NCBI RefSeq assembly: GCF_002099425.1
Contig: NW_018344254.1
Coordinates: 1,651,001-1,715,000 of the forward strand
Reading direction: 5' to 3'
DNA length: 64,000 bases
Origin: Phascolarctos cinereus
Taxonomy: Eukaryota; Chordata; Mammalia; Diprotodontia; Phascolarctidae
Both the position numbers and the translations under genes were made by a program. Position 1 is the first letter of the stretch. Each line of letters starts with the position of its first letter. Of the stretch, positions 1 through 9,757 are shown piece after piece. A model generated the notes under the pieces. It was not told where the DNA came from, ran no database searches, and saw nothing but the letters and a program-made list of their open reading frames with translations.

Positions 1-144
1 AGCTCTTTGGGGTAGAATCATTTCATTCGTTGTGTTCCCATCCAGGTAGGCACTTGATACACACTTCCTTGATCAATGGGATTGCCTGGCTGATGCTGTT
101 TGCCTCCAGGACAATGCACAACTTCACAGTCATGGGATCTGAGG

Positions 145-285
145 GGTGGAAGGGACCTCGGCAGCTGGTGCATGAGAAGAATCCTCCCCTCCTCCCAGTG
201 CCCCTGAGAAGTGGCCGCCCAGCCTCTGCTCGAAGACCTCCAAGAGGGGGTGGCCCACCCCTTCTCAAAGGGGCTGGTTCCATTT
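145..285 (-). mobile_element. L3/CR1 LINE 3' fragment
   Basis: The segment reads like the reverse complement of an L3/CR1 3' end: 'ggaagggacctc', then 'cctctgctcgaagacctcc', then a phrase about ten bases on resembling 'ccaccccttctcaaa'. It is diverged, and both ends are approximate. Confidence 0.4.
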
Positions 286-384
286 TGAAATGGATTTTTA
301 TTGGCATGCCCTGGGTAGTTCCTGCCTCTCCTGAGACATTTGTTACACTACCTCAATTTACATTTATGCATCTTTCTCTTATCA

Positions 385-460
385 CTCTTACCACACTATG
401 AGCTTCAGGAAGGCAGGAACAGTGTCTTACTCACCTCTCCATTTCTCGGAGTACCTCACT
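385..460 (+). mobile_element. L2 3' end fragment
   Basis: 'tgagcttcaggaaggcagg' followed by 'aacagtgtcttactc' matches the L2 3' UTR phrase about a gagctcc-ttgagggcagg block. Short and diverged. Confidence 0.4.
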
Positions 461-1040
461 GCAGGGCTTCCTATCTTCTTCTCTGTCAGAGCATCATAGA
501 ATTTAGAGACAGAAGTCTATCCTGGGACTGATCGGGCACCTCAAGGCTGAAATCATTCGCCATTGCCATGGGGTTGCCTGCTCCCTAGAGCATCTATGCT
601 CCAAGTTCTTCAATTTTACCTCCACCTGAGATTCCTGAGGAACTATCCTCTTCGGGGCCCTAGTCTGATGGGCCATCCCTAGCAAGAGAGGAGAAGTGAA
701 AACAGTTACAAATGTGATATCAGGTATGGAAGGGGCAGTTTTATTCCATCATAAAAAGGGGAAATCTAGCAATAATGATTCATGAAATGATAATAATCAG
801 CTAAAAAAAAAAACAATTTGCAGGCCTTGAGATCCTTGTAAACAGGGCTGCTCATTGAGCTGAGCAGAAGGATGGTGGTCGCTTCTTCTTCTCCTCTTCC
901 CTGGTCTGCCATTTGCATTACCACTGTCAACCTTGCAACTGCTCCAGGATCTGATGCCTGGAGGAGTGGGGTCTTCTCCCTCCTTGGCAGTCTTCACAGA
1001 CAGAGTCATCCTTTATTGGGGATTTCGTAGAAGGAATTGT
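461..1040. other. No recognised element
   Basis: I see no gene, RNA or clear repeat here apart from an A-run near 804-814. Short open frames on both strands show no domain and look like chance. Confidence 0.5.
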
Positions 1041-1164
1041 TGTTCATGTAAGAATTAGACTAGATGAGCTCCCTTCTAACTCTGAGATCCCATGAGTCTG
1101 TGGAAGGCTCTGTCCAGGATGCTGTGGGGGAAACTGAGACCTCTAAGACAAAGTGAATAAATGG

Positions 1165-1365
1165 AAGAGGATAGAGACCTAAACTCAGGGCCAGGAGATT
1201 TAGGTTGGCCCCTTACTAACTCTGTGATCATTGGCAGGTTGCTGTGATTCTCTGAACTTCAGGTTCCTTGCCTGTAAAATGGGCATGATCATCTTTGATC
1301 TGCTTACTTGACTCATGTTGTGGGGAACATGTTTCACAAATCTTTAAGCATGGAAAGTATAAGGC
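1165..1365 (+). mobile_element. MIR/Ther-1 CORE-SINE
   Basis: The order is MIR-like: 'ccccttactaactctgtg', 'cttcaggttccttgcctg', 'taaaatgggcatgatc', then a 3' part ending near 'cacaaatctttaagcatg'. A separate SINE-type tail ('actagatgagctcccttc') lies just upstream at 1055-1110. Confidence 0.65.
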
Positions 1366-1484
1366 AAGGTTACCACCCTCGTGTATCTTACAATTTTGGT
1401 CTAGAGGTTACATTGGTATAGAGAATGTCAATGAAGAAAGTTCCATCTACCAATACCTGCTCCACACCTTGTAGTCTTTGAAAG

Positions 1485-1600
1485 TTCCCTGTGGCACTAA
1501 GAGGTTAAAGTGACTTGCCCAGGATCATACAACCAGTTCACATTAGAAGGACTTGAACCCAGATCTTCCATCTCTCTGTCCAATACATCTTGTATGATCT
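1485..1600 (-). mobile_element. MIR CORE-SINE fragment
   Basis: Antisense MIR head: 'aaagtgacttgcccaggatc' then 'ggacttgaacccagatc'. Confidence 0.65.
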
Positions 1601-1639
1601 AGCATAGAAGATAATTCATGCCCACTTGACTCTACTAGA

Positions 1640-1785
1640 GAGGCAGGCTGGTGTCAGATAAAGATGGCAGGCTTTGGATACAAGACATGGGTTTGAATAT
1701 CAACTCTACCACTTTACAAGCTTTGGGGCCTCAGGTATGGATCATGACCTCTAAAAACCCTTCCAGTTGTAATATTTAGAATTCC
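1640..1785 (+). mobile_element. MIR CORE-SINE fragment
   Basis: Diverged MIR head with 'catgggtttgaatatcaact' (a degraded B box) and a tail 'acccttccagttgtaat'. Confidence 0.5.
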
Positions 1786-1794
1786 AAGCAGTCA

Positions 1795-2120
1795 GATCAA
1801 CACAACAAAAATAAAGCTAATTTTTTCCTGGGAAGTTGGGCCACAGGGGAGAAGGGAAAACAAAAATCATAAAGCCAGAGACAAGGATCAGCCCTTCCAT
1901 CAGTGTCAAGGAAGTCCCCAAATGGTTTCTTAAGAACGGCCTTTGGAAACAGAAACGGGCAAGCTAAAGATAGCTGATGTCCCTTCCAGTGCTTCCAGGC
2001 AGGGGGTTGCACCAGAGCCCCAAAGTCCCTCCTGATCCAAGGTTAATCTTGGGCCATTAATAGGATAGCAGCAACAACCTGTCCTTAGGAGCTGGGAAAG
2101 ACTTTGGAGATTTTAGGGCA
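1795..2120. other. No recognised element
   Basis: Purine-rich sequence with no gene or clear repeat signal. Confidence 0.45.
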
Positions 2121-2239
2121 TGAAACTTTGGCCTGTCTGAGGTCACACAGGGAGTAAAAAAAAAAGCCCAGAGATGTCCAGAACTTTATACTCTTCAAAG
2201 CTCTTTGGTATTTCTATTTCCTAATCTGAGCTGCAGGAC

Positions 2240-2390
2240 CACTCCGTAAGATAGGTAGTTGAATTCAAGTGTTAGGCTCCCTGTTTTATGGATGAGGAAA
2301 CTGAAGCCCTGAGAAAGGAAGTATTGTCTTGCCAAAAGTCACATAATTAGTTTTGGCACAACGAGGGTTTCAGGCATCTCCTAGCTGCAA
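2240..2390 (-). mobile_element. MIR CORE-SINE fragment
   Basis: Antisense core 'tggatgaggaaactgaagcc' followed by 'gccaaaagtcacataatt'. Confidence 0.6.
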
Positions 2391-2429
2391 TTTCACTTCT
2401 TTTTCTCTTTTGCCACCTTATATCAATCA

Positions 2430-2492
2430 ACAAATGCAATTCAACACATTTTATTAATTTTCTGCTGAATGCAAAGCATTCCATTAGGCACT
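2430..2492 (-). mobile_element. L2 3' terminal fragment
   Basis: 'acattttattaattttctgc' with 'attaggcac' resembles the antisense L2 terminus, which normally reads about as attaagtgcc-tactatgtgcc. Confidence 0.4.
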
Positions 2493-2494
2493 AG

Positions 2495-2640
2495 CTCAGA
2501 GGTCCTTAGGTCTACTTCTGGAGTCAAAGGACCTAGATTTGAATCCTGACCCTTTTATTTGCAATCAGTGAGACCTTAGTCAAGTCACTGCTTTGTCCTA
2601 GCCCTCCTCAGTCTCCTTATGTTAAATGAAGGAGTTCCAA
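2495..2640 (+). mobile_element. MIR CORE-SINE fragment
   Basis: 'gacctagatttgaatcctga' is a B-box region and is followed by 'accttagtcaagtcactg' and 'ctcagtctccttatg'. Confidence 0.6.
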
Positions 2641-3318
2641 AGTAGATCCCCATCCATTGGTAAACAAATTGTCCTCCATAAGTGTCCTGGCAAATCACTG
2701 GATTGTAAGAATGATGAAAACGGAGGCAGCTAGGTGGCACAATAGATAGAGCACCAACCCTGGAGTCAGGAGGACCTGAATTCAAATCCAGGCTCAGACC
2801 AAACACTTGACACACATTAGCTGTGTGACCCTGGGCAAGTCACTTAACCCCAACTGCCTTAAAAAAAAAATGATGAAAATGATGAATACAGAGAAGCTTG
2901 GGAAGATTTATATGAACTGATTCAGAACCAGGAAAGCCACATACATTATGATGTCAACAATGTAAATGGAAAGAATAAAACACTAAAAACAATGCTGTGA
3001 AATTGGCATGACCAGGCTTGGCCTTGGCTCCAGAAAAGAGACGCGAGAAGGCACCACCCTCTTCCTGGCCAGGATGCAGGTCTACAGGGTTGGAACGGTG
3101 CATAAAGCATCAGACTTTTTGGATCGATTAACTAGTTTTGCTGGACTATTTTTTCACTCTTTTCTATTCTTGGTTATCAGGGAAGAGTCTCAGGGAGTGG
3201 GAGAAAGTAAGAACATAGTGGACAATGCAGGTGATAAATGTACCTATCATCTTAAATGTAAGGTGATAAATAAAGTGCAGCAACAAACTTTATCGATAAA
3301 ATTTTAAAAACAAAGGAG
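2641..3318 (+). mobile_element. L1 3' UTR, split by a SINE
   Basis: Marsupial-type L1 3' sequence. Visible landmarks are 'gaagatttatatgaactgat', 'caatgtaaatggaaagaa', 'atgaccaggcttggc', 'aatgcaggtgataaatg' and an A-rich end near 3300-3318. A tRNA-headed SINE interrupts it at 2721-2868 and the L1 text resumes after it. No coding part remains. Confidence 0.7.
2721..2868 (+). mobile_element. tRNA-headed SINE (WSINE1/MAR type)
   Basis: The head 'ggcagctaggtggcac' (A-box region) and 'gaattcaaatccaggc' (B-box region) form a degraded internal Pol III promoter. The body ends 'cacttaaccccaactgcc' plus A10. The 11-bp direct repeat 'aatgatgaaaa' flanks it (2710-2720 and 2869-2879), so it jumped into the L1 end around it. 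Confidence 0.85.
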
Positions 3319-3439
3319 TTGAGTAGGTGCTTCTAGACCCTTCCTTCCAGCTTCCTCAACTCTGAAGATCCGAGCTCTCATTTTAACCATGATCTCGTGA
3401 GCTTCTCACCTATGATTGTGTGCTGGTGTTTTACCTCAG

Positions 3440-3590
3440 CTTCCTCTGCTCTCCCCTCCCCCACTAAGCCTCCCACTCCATCAGCTCCAATGGGGCAGGG
3501 ACCAGGGCGTACTGAAACTCTCCCCAGTGCAATACCCCAAACAGGCCTTTGCATACAGTAGCACTTAATGTTTAGTACTGTATCTAAGTG
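3440..3590 (+). mobile_element. L2 3' end fragment
   Basis: 'ggggcagggaccaggg' and 'gcatacagtagcacttaatg' follow the order of an L2 3' UTR, with the usual 'tgagctcc' block decayed. Confidence 0.5.
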
Positions 3591-3884
3591 AACAGAACTA
3601 TCTGAACTATCTCCCTAAATACCTGCCCTTAATCCTTGCCTTAAATTTCAGTCAAGATTTGTTTTCCTTTGTGGAAATAAAACACAGCTGGTGTGAGAAT
3701 AAAGTGTTTCTGACCAAAATGGTAAAGGAAAAAGAGGCTAATTTAGTCATTGCTTGGGAGAGAAATTCACGTGGTCACCTTCTCAGGAAATCTCATTAGT
3801 ATAAACAAAGATCTGATTGTTCTCATCCCCTGGAACCTGACTTCTCTGTCCCTGAGCCTGCAGACCACTCTTACTCTGACTCTT

Positions 3885-4200
3885 CTTCTCCTTTCTTTTT
3901 TTCTTTCATTTCTCTCTCTCCTCCACTTTCTTTCTTTTTCCACTTTCTCCCTCCTTCCATCCTTTTCTTTTTCCTTCCTTCCCCCTTTCTCCTTTCCATC
4001 CTCCCTTTCTCCCTCCCTCCCTCCTCTCTGTTTTTTTCTCCCCCTCTTCACCTTCTCTCCATTTTCTCTCCCTCCTTCTCCCTCTCTCCATTCTTCCCTG
4101 TCTTCTTTCTTTGCCTTTTGTCCTTCTTCCTTTTCTTTTTTTCTTCTCTCTTCTTCTCTCTCCCCCCTCACTCATTCTCTTTCTGCTTCCTTTTCTTTAA
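3885..4200. repeat. CT-rich low-complexity tract
   Basis: About 315 bases are almost purely pyrimidine on the plus strand, built from TTTC, CTCC and CCTT words with no fixed period. It produces long serine/phenylalanine/leucine frames on plus and arginine/glutamate/lysine frames on minus. These are composition artefacts. Confidence 0.9.
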
Positions 4201-4429
4201 ATAGGATGTGTTAGATACAGGACAGAATCCCCAAGGAACATACAATAAAACGAAACACCTAATTACTAAAAGTGGCTTCTCACCCACCTCCCCTCAACCT
4301 ACTTCCTGCCTGAGTCTCTTCAAGAAAACTCTCCATTAGTTTGTTCAATCACAGTAACCAATGCCCTTCTTCCCACCAACCAGAGGGTCCTTTTATTCTA
4401 AGTCCCAGATAAGAGTGTCAAGAGGGATG

Positions 4430-4560
4430 GTGTGAAAAAGACCCTTGTTTGGCAATCATGAAACTTGGGTTTGAGTTTTACCAATTTATGAGTTATGTGA
4501 TCCTTTCCAACTCTAAGCTTCTGTGACTCCAAGACTTTATAATTCTGAGATCCTACACTT
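4430..4560 (+). mobile_element. MIR CORE-SINE fragment with tail
   Basis: 'gaaacttgggtttgagtttt' leads into 'tgatcctttccaactctaag', the SINE tail phrase that recurs as minisatellite units elsewhere in the window. Confidence 0.55.
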
Positions 4561-5000
4561 TGAGGGTGCCTAAGGTAAGCCCTGAAGCCCCCATACTCAT
4601 GGCCATTACTGCCATCTGGCTCCCCAGATCCATATGGAACTCATGGAACCTTGGAGAGCAGCTCCTAATGGCCACTGGCTGGTTCAAGTCCAACTGTGGG
4701 ACTGCCAGGAGGGGCTGGGATTTCAGATGTCTGTGAGATCTCAGAAGAGGGGTGCAGGGGACCCCACTAGATGGACTCTCAATCCTCTGATTCTATGATG
4801 TTATTGGGTCCATGTCAACAACCTTGTGAAGGCCACAGGTCTGGTCTTGCCACCATTTTGTAGATGACCACACAACTTTAAGAGACAGAGTCAGGAATCC
4901 TGAGTCCAGTACAAGGTCTCCTTATGTTCTACCAGCCTTCCTAGCTAGCACAGGTCCATGTGTGCATGTGTGCATGTGTACATGATAATTCTCTCCCTCA
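4561..5000. other. Mostly unique, short MIR remnant
   Basis: A short antisense MIR remnant may lie near 4850-4920 ('ttgtagatgaccacacaact'). The rest shows no gene or repeat that I can name. A short TG/CA-rich patch is at 4955-4985. Confidence 0.4.
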
Positions 5001-5004
5001 GTGT

Positions 5005-5125
5005 ACAGGGAGGATAGCCTGAAAGATGGGAAGACCTGACCCCTACTCATTATGTGACCCTGGGAAAGTTTCCTGACCTCTCAGTGCTCTGCCTGGGCCA
5101 CTCCCTAAGACCAGAAGTCACATTG
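5005..5125 (+). mobile_element. MIR CORE-SINE fragment
   Basis: 'tatgtgaccctgggaaag' followed by 'tttcctgacctctcagtg'. Confidence 0.6.
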
Positions 5126-5259
5126 GAAAAGGGAGTTTCCTCACTTATCAACATGAAACCGCAGACCCCGGCCCAATTTCTGTCTGAGGGAGGGGCCCTG
5201 GCCTGACTAATAATGGGTCACATTCCTTTTGTGCTCCAGCTCTGCAGGCAGATAGAGCA

Positions 5260-5455
5260 AGTTTTGTTATCTCCATTTTACAGATTATGAAAATAATAAT
5301 GGCTAACATGTATATAATACCTACTATGTGTCAGGCCCCAGGCTAAGCACTTCACAAGTATTAACTCATTCAATCCTCACAACAACCATGGGACACAGGT
5401 ACTATTATTATCCCCATTTTAAAGATAAGGAAAATGAGACAAAGACACATAGGAT
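5260..5455 (-). mobile_element. MIR CORE-SINE, good coverage
   Basis: Antisense MIR 3' half: 'acctactatgtgtcaggcc', 'ttaactcattcaatcctcac', 'tattatccccattttaaag'. One of the better preserved MIR copies here. A diverged stretch with an L3-tail look ('ggatcatagattgaaag') follows to about 5620. Confidence 0.8.
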
Positions 5456-5644
5456 CATAGATTGAAAGACAGAAGGACCTTAGAAGCCATCAGTTCCAAT
5501 CACCCATATCTTACAGAAATAAAAACTGAAGCCTATAAAGATTCATTGACTTAGTCCCACAATTAACCAGTAGGTGTGTAAGGCAATACTTCAACTCAGG
5601 CCATCTTAGCTACACGTCTTGCTTTATCTGCTTTGCCTCTGAAT

Positions 5645-5800
5645 AATTAATTATTTCATAAAAAAGCACTTACTATGTGCCAGGCACTGTGCTAAACACT
5701 GGAAACAAATACAAGCAAATAGGAAGTCTGTGCCCTCAGAGAGCTTACATTCTAATGGAGAAGCATCACATAAAGAAGAGTTAGAAAGTATGGTGGCAGA
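5645..5800 (-). mobile_element. L2 3' end
   Basis: 'cttactatgtgccaggcac', 'gtgctaaacactggaaac' and 'gagagcttacattctaatgg' give the antisense L2 terminus and stop-distal UTR. Confidence 0.8.
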
Positions 5801-6054
5801 GGAAGAGAGGAAGGGCTAAGGTTTGGTTTGTCAGTGGGGGAGGGGGCGGGGGCTGTTTCCAGGCAAGACAAGGGAAAGGTTTTACTTCTCAGAGTCCAAG
5901 GTTCCAGAAGCAAAGTCGGAGCTGTGGTGTGGGCAGCAAGGCTTGGAAATGAGAACATGTATGTGCCTTATGAATAAATGAAGGAACCAATGGATGACTA
6001 AGCCAAAAACAAAAAAGGGGGGAGGGGGCTCTAACCGTGAACGGAGAGGCTGGC

Positions 6055-6345
6055 TTTCCTGTCTTGACTCAGACACTAAGTCACTTCCAGACCTCAGATA
6101 AGATATTTCACATCTCTGGGGCAGTTTCTATGTTCTTTATCTGTGAAATGAAGATGTTGTACCGAACGGTCTCTAAGGTTCTTTCTGATTCTAAAATCCT
6201 GTGGTTCTACCTCTAATTACTGTAGAAATTCAGAGGAAAGGAAAATCAGCCCTGGGCCTTGGGCCTGTGTGGTCCTGGACCTCAGTTTCCTCTACTGTAA
6301 AACTCAGGAGTTGGACTAGAGGCCTTTTAAGGTGCTAAGTCTGAT
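6055..6345 (+). mobile_element. Two adjacent MIR-type fragments
   Basis: The first (6055-6215) contains 'ctatgttctttatctgtg' and a SINE tail. The second (6250-6345) has 'ctcagtttcctctactg' and 'aggagttggactagaggcc'. Confidence 0.55.
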
Positions 6346-6872
6346 GTCATGGTCACTGTCAGCAGAGACGATGGGGAAGGTTTCATGAACAAAGTGGCTC
6401 CTTCAGCTAGGCCTTTGAGGGCCAAGAAGAGAAACCTGGAAATGCCAAGTGTGTCTCCCTACAGCTGGGAGCTGCTTACCCTGGCTTGCAAGAGTTAACT
6501 CCACCTTTTCCCTCCCCTCCAGACAAGGGCCCTTCTGGCACTACTAATGGGATCTGTGTGCTAGGGCCGGCGGTCCCCTTCTGTCCTCCATCGCTTCTCT
6601 GCCAAGGTAGCTGTCCAGTAAAAATGGCCACAGGTGTTAAACACATCACCTTCGGGCTCTCTGCCCCTGCTCTTTCTACTCCTTCAGAAACTAAAGCCCC
6701 AGGGCATCCCATGCAGGTCACTTCCCAGGCCTCCATAAATCGCCCGGAGGTTCAGAACCAAAACCTTCACTGAGAGAAAGAGAAGTAAGGGGAGACAACA
6801 ATGCTCTCCTGCCTGCCCCAAACCCCAGTTTCCACCAAGTCCAAGGTAGAACAGAGTGTGCACTGGGCATGT
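6346..6872. other. Non-repeat stretch
   Basis: No recognisable gene or repeat. Overlapping frames on both strands between 6476 and 6773 lack any domain and look like chance in C-rich sequence. Confidence 0.4.
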
Positions 6873-6886
6873 GGGGGGGGGGGGTA

Positions 6887-6930
<44 letters not shown>
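6873..6930. repeat. G12 run and (GT)n microsatellite
   Basis: A run of 12 G at 6873-6884 is followed by about 22 GT units to 6930. The GT tract can be Z-DNA-prone, and length polymorphism is likely. Confidence 0.95.
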
Positions 6931-6932
<2 letters not shown>

Positions 6933-7374
6933 ACATGAGCTTGTCACTGCTTTCCTCCTAGAAGAAGAGCCGACAGAGGCTCAGATTGGAACAAGCTGGT
7001 CTCTGCCATTACAAAGGACGGGCACACCAGCTGGGCTGCTCACGGGGCCTTTGGAAAATGCTGTTTTGTGTTCAGAGGCAAATGACTGTTTCCTCTCCAG
7101 ACCTGGACAGGATTATGTTTAAATCTGAAAGAGGAGAGGCTGAGAAGAGGAAGGGGGAAGCTATAAAAATGCTAGGTAGCTGTCAGGATTAATTTTGGCT
7201 ACCTGGCAGCCCCTATTCCAATGTGGACCCCGGAGGAAGGAGGCCCTGGGCCTGGCTCTAGCTTGGCCATTGTCTCTCTCCTGGACTCACTGAATGACCC
7301 TTTACAACATCCTCTCTTGGGGCCATGGAACCCTCTGTATAGTTGTTCTGTCTTAAATCTTGGAACTACTCCCA
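6931..7374. other. Non-repeat stretch with possible conserved element
   Basis: No gene is seen. Bases 7090-7220 hold AT-rich motif-like words: 'ggattatgtttaaatc', 'agctataaaaatgctagg' (near a MEF2-type site) and 'caggattaattttgg' (homeodomain-type TAATT). I see no repeat match. A regulatory role is only a guess. Confidence 0.3.
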
Positions 7375-7550
7375 GGAGATAGGTAAAATGAGAGTAATCA
7401 TCCCTGTTTTATTCATGAGGAAACTGAGGCAAACAGGGTTAAGTGACTTGCCCAGGGTCACACAGCTAGAAAGGATTTGAGACCAGATTTAAACTCAGGT
7501 GTTTCTGACTCCAGGCCCAGCACTCTATCCATTGCACCACTTACCTGTCC
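7375..7550 (-). mobile_element. Mar-1/MIR CORE-SINE head half
   Basis: 'gaggaaactgaggcaaac', 'aagtgacttgcccagggtc', 'gactccaggcccagcac' and 'ccattgcaccacttacctg' read cleanly as the antisense SINE head. It abuts a sense-strand MIR half. Confidence 0.8.
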
Positions 7551-7551
7551 T

Positions 7552-7680
7552 GACTCAGTTTCCTTATCTGTATAATAGGGGTAATACTAGCACTTACTTC
7601 ACAGAATTGTATCAACTGAGATAATGGATGCCAAGTGCTGTGTAAACTTAAAAGCGCCATATAAATAGTAGCTATTCTCC
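7552..7680 (+). mobile_element. MIR 3' half, sense
   Basis: 'ctcagtttccttatctg' leads to 'caagtgctgtgtaaac' and 'ccatataaatagtagc', the MIR 3' part. It lies between two antisense copies. Confidence 0.7.
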
Positions 7681-7770
7681 CCATTTGACAGATAGGCAAA
7701 CTGAGGCTCAGAGGACTAAAGTGATTTGCCCAAGGTCACAACTAATAAGTGACAGAATTGGAACTATGCA
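7681..7770 (-). mobile_element. MIR fragment
   Basis: 'gataggcaaactgaggctc' and 'gatttgcccaaggtcac' are antisense MIR core and head. Confidence 0.7.
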
Positions 7771-7786
7771 GCATTTTCCCATTAAA

Positions 7787-7978
7787 ACAATGGTATCAAA
7801 CTCAGATAGAAATGGCAGTACAAAAGGATCCCTGCTGGCAGCCTAGAAAACCACATATTAATATTACTTATGTCTTATCATACTTTTGTTTATTTTGTTA
7901 AATATTTTCATTTCTATTTTAATCTGGTGCAAGCCCCCACCAGGGAGTGTTGCGGGAACAATTTGCCGTGTGCTTGAT
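7787..7978. mobile_element. hAT-like nonautonomous DNA element
   Basis: 'atggtatcaaactcagatag' at the left and 'ttaaatattttcatttc' with 'aatctggtgcaagcccc' on the right fit my memory of a marsupial hAT-type miniature element whose ends read 'gtatcaaactc'. The far terminus is decayed. The family name is uncertain. Confidence 0.5.
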
Positions 7979-8329
7979 AACTTCTGCAATCAAACACATG
8001 TAAGGCCACCTGTCCCCGGGGCACTGAAAGCCAGCCCTGATGTGCGTGACTGTGTAGAAACATGCACAAGACTTCAAGCTTCGGATGGGAGGGCTCTGCC
8101 CAGCTTCACAAGCTTTATTAAATACAGATCAGGAGGTGCTTCAAAGAACTTAGCATAGGACCTGTAGAAGGTTGCTCCTCACGTCTGGGCCTCCTTTTCC
8201 TCCCCATCCTAACTGAGATAAGGGCTGCCAGGTGGCCAAAATTAAAAACTAAAATAAGGGTATCTGATTAGATGATCCTTAAGACCGCTTTCACCAATTC
8301 AGTACAAACACGCTACGCTCAGGGTCGAT
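7979..8329. other. No recognised element
   Basis: A short frame without domains runs through here. I see no repeat. This part is mildly GC-richer than its surroundings. Confidence 0.4.
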
Positions 8330-8520
8330 AGGCCCCAGTAGGACATTCTCCATTCTAAGTTCCTCCCAGTTCTAACATTCTAGGTACTAAAGCCTCTTCC
8401 AGTTTTAAGTCTAGAGTCTAAAAACTCTCCAAGCCCTGATATTCTTTCCTCTCCGGTCCTTTCTAGCCCAAACATTCTATATCCTAAGGCCCCTTTCAGT
8501 TCTGACTTTCTTGAGAGACG
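8330..8520 (+). repeat. Diverged SINE-tail minisatellite
   Basis: About five loose copies of a roughly 30-33-base unit built on 'ttcctcccagttctaacatt' and 'ctatatcctaaggccc'. This is the same unit type as the cleaner arrays near 30.6 and 48.8 kb. An L2-like terminus ('taggtacccaataaac') follows at 8545-8580. Confidence 0.6.
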
Positions 8521-8724
8521 CTATTACTCAGTCATGAACATGGGGCCTTGTACATTGTAGGTACCCAATAAACATTCATCATGTTACATAAAATTTAATT
8601 AAATCCTTTGGTGCCAACTGGAATGAGGACTTGCTGTTTTCTTTTGGTCTTCTCTGAGTAATAGTCCATCGGGCTGCCTCTCAGCTCCACCTCCCCGAGG
8701 ACCCCTGAAGCACAAGGCCTCAGA

Positions 8725-9268
8725 TTTGTTAGGGAGCTCCACGAGTCCAGTCCAAGCCGTCCCTCAAAAGGAATCCCCCTGGAGCACCTCTGACAAATGG
8801 TCCTCCAGCCTGTGCTTAAAGCCCACCAATGAAGGGAGCCCCCCATCCCCTGAGGCCCCCCAATGCACCGCAGGAATAACTCTAATGGTGATAAGGCTTT
8901 TTTAAACTTCAAACCTAAATTGGCCTAAATTCCCACCTGTCATCCCACTCTCAGATTTCTCCTGATTCTGTCCTCAGGAGCCACGCAAAACAAGGTGAAC
9001 CCTTCTTCACAGGACAGCCCTTCGGGTCCCCAAAGTCTCCTGTCATGTCCTTTCTGCATCTTCTCTCCTCCAGTCTAAGCAGCTCCGGTGACTTTGCACA
9101 GCCCTCCCTCACTTACATCCAATTCGCTTGGGAGTCATGGCATCACCTTCCTGAGCCACAATCCTCTTCAGAGCAAAGGTCAAATGACAACAACAGTTCC
9201 TTCAGCCTGTCCTCACGGAACATGGACTTAAGGCCCTTCACTCTCCTGGTTGCCACACAACCCCCACA
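8725..9268 (-). mobile_element. L3/CR1 LINE, 3' part
   Basis: Landmarks in antisense order are 'ctccagcctgtgcttaaagc', 'ttctctcctccagtctaagc', 'ccttcagcctgtcctcac' and 'ctctcctggttgccacac'. They correspond to the end of the L3 reverse-transcriptase frame. The copy appears to resume at 9550, then again at 12240, after two insertions. Confidence 0.75.
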
Positions 9269-9490
9269 CTGCCCTTTTTTCTAATTTAAACAAATTTAAT
9301 TATTTTAATGAGCATTCACAATCCATCTTTCCCCCCACAGTTGATAGATGATGCCTAGTTTGTCTATGCTCTTCCTAAATATGGTCCAAGGCAAGAGGAC
9401 AGCAGTCCATTCTCTCATCTCCTTCATTTCTCCATATCTCTCTGTCTCTCTCTTTCTGTCTCTGTCTCTGTTTCTCTTTGTGTGTGTGTG

Positions 9491-9531
<41 letters not shown>

Positions 9532-9549
9532 CTCCCCTTCCTCTCATAT
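9269..9549. repeat. AT-rich insert with (TC/TG/TCTG)n tract
   Basis: Between two parts of one L3 copy lies AT-rich sequence ('ttaattattttaatgagc') and a simple repeat at 9434-9535 (TC-, TG- and TCTG-words). The AT-rich part may be an L1 3' fragment on minus, but I cannot prove it. Confidence 0.6.
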
Positions 9550-9634
9550 AGCCAGGACTTATGAGTTTTTTTGGTGGCTACATCCCAGGGCAGATTCATC
9601 TGACTTTGTGGTCCACTAAGACCACGAGTCTTTT
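9550..9634 (-). mobile_element. L3/CR1 continuation, left of HAL1-like insert
   Basis: 'gtggtccactaagaccacg' is the L3/CR1 phrase that reads about as tggtccacta-agacccc in relatives. It breaks at a T-run where the 2.6 kb element begins. Confidence 0.6.
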
Positions 9635-9643
9635 TTTTTTAAA

Positions 9644-9757
9644 TTACAGACTTAAATACTAAAACTTAAATATGCAATAGAGAAAAGAAAAAAAAACATG
9701 TTACAAACTTAAGTATTGAAACTTAAATACAAAATAAGATAAGAAAAAAGTGTGTCA
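9644..9757 (-). repeat. 57-bp direct duplication in HAL1-like 3' UTR
   Basis: 'ttacagacttaaatact' (9644) recurs as 'ttacaaacttaagtatt' (9701), each followed by similar AAGA-rich sequence. The spacing is 57 bases. Confidence 0.6.

Noticed and set aside
2721-2868. tRNA gene
   Set aside because: The A-box and B-box words belong to a tRNA-derived SINE head with SINE body and tail. No cloverleaf with proper arms.
3750-4214. 154-residue frame on plus and long frames on minus
   Set aside because: They come from the CT-rich tract. Serine/phenylalanine or lysine/glutamate strings only.
6840-6930. CpG island or promoter next to the G-run
   Set aside because: G-rich but almost without CpG. No TATA/Inr arrangement with a downstream gene.
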